NCBI GenBank assembly: GCA_910575105.1
Contig: CAJTDK010000009.1
Span: 107,756 to 171,755 of the forward strand
DNA from: Lachnospiraceae bacterium
Lineage (GTDB): Bacteria; Bacillota; Clostridia; Lachnospirales; Lachnospiraceae
DNA length: 64,000 bases
Direction of reading: 5' to 3'
Made by a program: the position numbers and the translations under genes. Shown here piece by piece: positions 60,939-64,000 of the stretch. The notes beneath the pieces were generated by a model, which was not told the origin of the DNA, did no database searches, and was given only the letters and a program-made list of their open reading frames with translations. The first letter of the stretch is position 1, and each line of letters starts with the position of its first letter.

Positions 60939-62129
60939 ATGATTGCTGAAAGACCGCCTATGGGCTGGAACTCGTGGAATACATTCGGGGAGAGGATTGA
61001 TGAGAAACTGATCTTTGAAACGGCGGATATTATGGTAGAGAAAGGATACAAGGACGCAGGATATGAGTATCTGATCATTGACGACTGCTGGGCGCTGAAG
61101 GAGAGGGATGAGCAGGGGAGGCTGGTTCCTGACCCGGTAAAGTTCCCTCACGGCATGAAGGCTGTTGCGGATTATATCCATGCGAAGGGGCTTAAGTTCG
61201 GGATGTATTCCTGCGCAGGCGTGCTGACCTGTGCCGGCTATCCTTCAAGCTATGACCATGAATTTGAAGATGCGAAGCAGTTTGCAGAGTGGGGCGTGGA
61301 TTATTTGAAGTACGATTACTGCAATTTTCCGGATAATGCGGACTGTAAGAACCGCTATCATATGATGAGCATGGCGCTTAAGGCCAGCGGCCGAAAGATT
61401 CTTTTTGCGGCATGTAACTGGGGACAGAAGGACAGCTTTAGCTGGATGCGCTCCATCGGCGCCCACACCTACCGCTCTACAGGGGATATTTTTGATAATT
61501 TCCGTTCCTTCACCGGGATCTTCCTGTCCCAGCTAGAGCATTTCTGCCAGTCCGGGCCGTACTGCTTCAACGACATCGACATGCTGACTGTAGGCATGTA
61601 CAATAAGGGCAATGCCGCTATCGGAAAGCCCTGTACCGACGGGGAATATCGGATGCAGTTCTCGCTCTGGTGCCTTGCGGGGACGCCTCTTATCATGGGA
61701 GCAGATATCCGCAGCATAAATCCTGAGATGGAGGAGCTTTTGAAAAATGAGGTTCTGATCTCCATCAATCAGGACCGGGAGTGCCGCCCGCCTTACCTGG
61801 TAGGGAAGAGAAGCGTCGCCGTGCCCCAAGAGGATACGGAGACGGCAGTGGAACCGATCAGGATGGTGAAGGATAAGCTGTTTACGTTTATCAAGCATCT
61901 TTCGGACAATGAGTTTGCGGTAGCTTACTTTAATCTCTTTGAGGAGGACAGAGAGGTCAACTTTATCTTCGCCGACGCAGGGATTCCCTACGGGTCGGGC
62001 TACGGCTTTGATATGCAGGATGTATTTACCGGGGAAAGCTTAGGTATGAAGCGGGATTACCATATGGTGAATGTGCCTGGGCATGACTGCCGGGTGTATA
62101 AGTGCAGGCTGGCGTACTGCGGGCAGTAA
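60939..62129 (+). CDS. Alpha-galactosidase, GH27
   Basis: The 396-residue protein begins with the family motif PPMGWNSWNTFG. The nucleophile is Asp126 in YLKYDYCN, the probable acid/base Asp183 in RSTGDIFDN, and NDIDMLTVG and LWCLAGTPLIMG are further signatures. It removes alpha-galactose from galactosides such as galactomannan fragments. There is no signal peptide. AAAGGAG lies before the start. The downstream ABC transporter genes point to a galactoside-uptake unit. Confidence 0.94.
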   Translation: MIAERPPMGWNSWNTFGERIDEKLIFETADIMVEKGYKDAGYEYLIIDDCWALKERDEQGRLVPDPVKFPHGMKAVADYIHAKGLKFGMYSCAGVLTCAGYPSSYDHEFEDAKQFAEWGVDYLKYDYCNFPDNADCKNRYHMMSMALKASGRKILFAACNWGQKDSFSWMRSIGAHTYRSTGDIFDNFRSFTGIFLSQLEHFCQSGPYCFNDIDMLTVGMYNKGNAAIGKPCTDGEYRMQFSLWCLAGTPLIMGADIRSINPEMEELLKNEVLISINQDRECRPPYLVGKRSVAVPQEDTETAVEPIRMVKDKLFTFIKHLSDNEFAVAYFNLFEEDREVNFIFADAGIPYGSGYGFDMQDVFTGESLGMKRDYHMVNVPGHDCRVYKCRLAYCGQ

Positions 62130-62148
62130 AGGAGAGGGCAAAACGGGC

Positions 62149-62457
62149 ATGGGTAGAGAGAGGACGGATGGGCAGAGAGCATGCACGGGAGGAGGGTATT
62201 CTTCAGAGGATTACTGCCCGGAGAGTCATGCACAGAGCAGCCCGGGAAGCCAGGCGCGGCGTCCTTTGGAGCACTGTAGCAGATGCCGGCGGGCGCTTAC
62301 TGCCGACGAGACTGCCATGACGAAAAAGCTGGTCAACCGGGGGACGACGGTTTATTACTGTATGGACTGTCTGGCGGAGATGTTCGATGTAGAGAGGAAG
62401 GATATCGAAGAAAAGATTGCATATTATAAGCGTATGGGCTGTACGCTGTTTCAGTGA
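62149..62457 (+). CDS. Zinc-ribbon-like small protein
   Basis: The 102-residue protein has a low-complexity N-terminal half and a conserved C-terminal part with CSRC (Cys pair) and YYCMDC (Cys pair) around LTADETAMTKKLVNRGT, ending KRMGCTLFQ. The two C-x2-C pairs suggest a zinc site. Similar short proteins occur in Lachnospiraceae, but I know no function. The start at 62149 has AAAGGAGAGG; the true protein could begin further in, near the Cys pairs. Confidence 0.6.
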   Translation: MGRERTDGQRACTGGGYSSEDYCPESHAQSSPGSQARRPLEHCSRCRRALTADETAMTKKLVNRGTTVYYCMDCLAEMFDVERKDIEEKIAYYKRMGCTLFQ

Positions 62458-62461
62458 GACG

Positions 62462-62504
62462 ATCTGCTTTTATCAACTATTCACCGTATTTGATGAAAGC
62501 AGAT
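62462..62504 (+). terminator. Hairpin before the ABC binding-protein gene
   Basis: ATCTGCTTTTATCAA (62462-62476) pairs with TTGATGAAAGCAGAT (62490-62504) with one mismatch, followed by TATTCT. It probably ends the GH27 transcript. Confidence 0.6.
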
Positions 62505-62594
62505 TATTCTATATTGAAAGCACATTACATCATTTTTAAAATGGTTTCTTCGTGCTAAAATCCATCTTAGAAAAAACCTAAGGAGGAAATAAGT

Positions 62595-63875
62595 ATGAAG
62601 TTCAAAAAAGTTTTATCGGCTGTTTTAGTTGCAGCAACGTGCGTTTCTCTCTGCGCATGCGGAGGCGGCAAGAGCAACGGAGGAAAAGAAGGCGGAGACG
62701 GTTCTCTTCAGGTGGCGATCTGGGACAACATCCAGCTCGACGGGCTTAAGGAGATCGCGGCAGGGTTCACGGAAGAGACAGGCGTCGATGTAGAGTTCCA
62801 GGTAGTTCCGTGGAATGAATACTGGACACTTCTTGAGGCCGGCGCGACAGGTGGGGAGATGCCGGATGTGTTCTGGATGCATTCGACTTATTCCCAGAGA
62901 TATATGTCCAACGATATCCTTCTGGATCTGACCGATAAGATCGAGAGCAGCGAAAAGATTAATATGGACAGCTATTACAAGGACATTGCAGAGCTGTACC
63001 AGTATGACGGAAAAACCTATGCAATTCCGAAGGATTATGACACCATCGCCCTCTGGTACAACAAGAAGATGTTCGATGAGGCGAATATCGCTTATCCGGA
63101 CGATACATGGACATGGAATGATTTTGCAGATGCAGCGAAGAAGCTTACAGCGGCGGACGGAAGCCAGTACGGAACAGCGATTCCTGCAACCTTCAATCAG
63201 GATGGCTACTATAACCTGATTTACGATATGGGCGGATATATCGTAAGTGATGATAAGAAAAAATCAGGCTGGGACGACCCGAAGACTATCGCGGCTATGC
63301 AGTGGCTGTATGACAATGTAGTCACTACTTCTATGCCGAAGCAGGAGACTATGGGCGAGACGACACCGGACGTACTGTTCAGCTCAGGTAAGATTGCCAT
63401 GGCACTTCAGGGCTCCTGGATGACGGCATCCATGAGGGACAATGAATTCGTAAGCGAAAATTGTGATGTAGCGGTTCTTCCGAAAGCAGATGACGGAACA
63501 AGAAAATCCATCTACAACGGTCTTGGATGGGCAGCGGCAGCAGACGGCGATAACACGGAAAATGCATGGAAGCTCATCGAGTATTTCGGTACTGAGGAGG
63601 CGCAGAAGAAGCAGGCAGAGCTGGGCGTAACCATGTCGGCTTTCATGGGAACTTCTGACACATGGGTACAGTGTGCTCCGAACTTCAATCTGCAGGCTTA
63701 CCTTGATATGGCAGAGGATATGCAGATCCGTCCGTATACGAAAAATACAAAGCTCTGGGAGGACTATTCCCAGGAAGAGATGAAAAAGGTATATACGGGA
63801 GAAGCGACTGTAGAGGAGGTATGTAAAGATATCGCCAAATTCATGAATGAGAGCATCGAAGAGGAAAATCAGTAA
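62595..63875 (+). CDS. Sugar ABC transporter binding lipoprotein
   Basis: The 426-residue protein has a lipoprotein signal with lipobox LCAC (Cys near residue 22), a Gly/Lys/Asn-rich linker and a family-1 solute-binding fold (VFWMHSTYSQRY, AIPKDYDTIALWYNKKMF, GKIAMALQGSWM). It captures a sugar outside the membrane. CTAAGGAGG precedes the start. The next gene is a permease. The nearby GH27 gene suggests an alpha-galactoside substrate. Confidence 0.93.
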   Translation: MKFKKVLSAVLVAATCVSLCACGGGKSNGGKEGGDGSLQVAIWDNIQLDGLKEIAAGFTEETGVDVEFQVVPWNEYWTLLEAGATGGEMPDVFWMHSTYSQRYMSNDILLDLTDKIESSEKINMDSYYKDIAELYQYDGKTYAIPKDYDTIALWYNKKMFDEANIAYPDDTWTWNDFADAAKKLTAADGSQYGTAIPATFNQDGYYNLIYDMGGYIVSDDKKKSGWDDPKTIAAMQWLYDNVVTTSMPKQETMGETTPDVLFSSGKIAMALQGSWMTASMRDNEFVSENCDVAVLPKADDGTRKSIYNGLGWAAAADGDNTENAWKLIEYFGTEEAQKKQAELGVTMSAFMGTSDTWVQCAPNFNLQAYLDMAEDMQIRPYTKNTKLWEDYSQEEMKKVYTGEATVEEVCKDIAKFMNESIEEENQ

Positions 63876-63905
63876 TATGGCGGCATAGGAAAAGGGGTGA
63901 GAGAC

Positions 63906-64000
63906 TTGGCTAATCCAAAGAAAGGTACAAGTCAGGAACGCAACGAGTTTGTGTGGGGATGGATCTTTATCCTTCCCACCATGATCGGCTTGATCGTCCT
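63906..64000 (+). CDS. Sugar ABC transporter permease, 5' part
   Basis: The frame starts at TTG 63906 (ANPKKGTSQERNEFVWGW) after AAGGGGTGAG and runs off the window after about 31 residues. The first membrane segment, WIFILPTMIGLIV, is typical of MalF-type permeases. Confidence 0.7.
   Translation, partial: MANPKKGTSQERNEFVWGWIFILPTMIGLIV

Noticed and set aside
62071..62148. An N-terminal extension of the zinc-ribbon protein into the GH27 gene
   Set aside because: It overlaps the end of the GH27 coding region, while the ATG at 62149 has its own AAAGGAGAGG ribosome site.
1..64000. CRISPR arrays, tRNA or rRNA genes, intact insertion sequences or prophage genes
   Set aside because: I saw no regularly spaced repeats, no cloverleaf-like gene, no transposase or integrase with intact frame, and no phage structural genes.

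Overview
The window looks like chromosomal DNA of a gut-type member of the Lachnospiraceae (Firmicutes, Clostridia). The basis is the gene content and style: Stickland-type glycine/sarcosine/betaine reductase genes, a sigma-54 system, a manno-oligosaccharide phosphorylase locus, Csp-like subtilase, YesL/DUF624 and YwaF-type proteins, strong AGGAGG ribosome sites, and the order era-yqzL-recO. No rRNA, tRNA, CRISPR array, prophage or intact insertion sequence was seen. The only mobile-type trace is a decayed Rpn/PD-(D/E)XK 'transposase-like' gene.

Layout. 1-6.7 kb: the end of a GPH sugar symporter; a lysine riboswitch (L box) ahead of an NhaC-family transporter, probably lysW; then grdX-grdE-grdB, with a UGA-encoded selenocysteine in grdB and a near-consensus -24/-12 (sigma-54) promoter in front. 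6.7-11.9 kb: a repeat-rich hypothetical gene, then a leftward operon of a sigma-54 activator, a LytTR response regulator and an AgrC-like kinase, divergent from rpoN. 12-18.8 kb: housekeeping (PreP-like M16 protease, era, yqzL, recO, coaBC, a short FNT-like channel). 18.8-23.8 kb: Rpn remnant, small hypothetical, GH36 alpha-galactosidase, membrane protein and DUF624 pair.

23.9-38.5 kb is a beta-manno-oligosaccharide utilisation locus: phosphohexomutase, LacI and AraC regulators, ABC importer (binding-protein gene frameshifted), cellobiose/mannobiose 2-epimerase, GH130_1 and GH130_2 phosphorylases, a GH1 glycosidase fused in frame to a class I mannose-6-phosphate isomerase, and an SGNH acetylesterase. 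Together they would import short acetylated (gluco)mannan oligosaccharides, deacetylate them, epimerise mannobiose, phosphorolyse to Man-1-P, convert this to Man-6-P and then fructose-6-P. The alpha-galactosidases at 20 kb and 61 kb could supply debranching of galactomannan.

38.4-50.1 kb: YwaF-like protein, EamA exporter, sulfotransferase-like protein, dtd, a leftward cluster of two alpha/beta-hydrolase esterases with an ATP-grasp ligase, a membrane-anchored C39-like peptidase, then a YfcC transporter, LysR regulator and M20 peptidase group. 50.2-54 kb: a three-gene envelope O-acylation-like cassette (SGNH-like, MBOAT, AlgX/DHHW-like) in which each protein lacks a usual signature residue. 54-60.7 kb: RsuA-family pseudouridine synthase, ligA, clpX paralogue, Csp-like subtilase, coiled-coil protein, LspA-like peptidase. 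60.9-64 kb: GH27 alpha-galactosidase, zinc-ribbon protein and the start of another sugar ABC transporter.

The most notable observations are the predicted sigma-54 control of the reductase genes, the GH1-PMI fusion, the O-acylation-like cassette with altered active sites, the dual-esterase/ATP-grasp cluster, and a three-copy dispersed intergenic hairpin repeat. All functional calls are by recognising motifs and family resemblance by eye; no searches were run.
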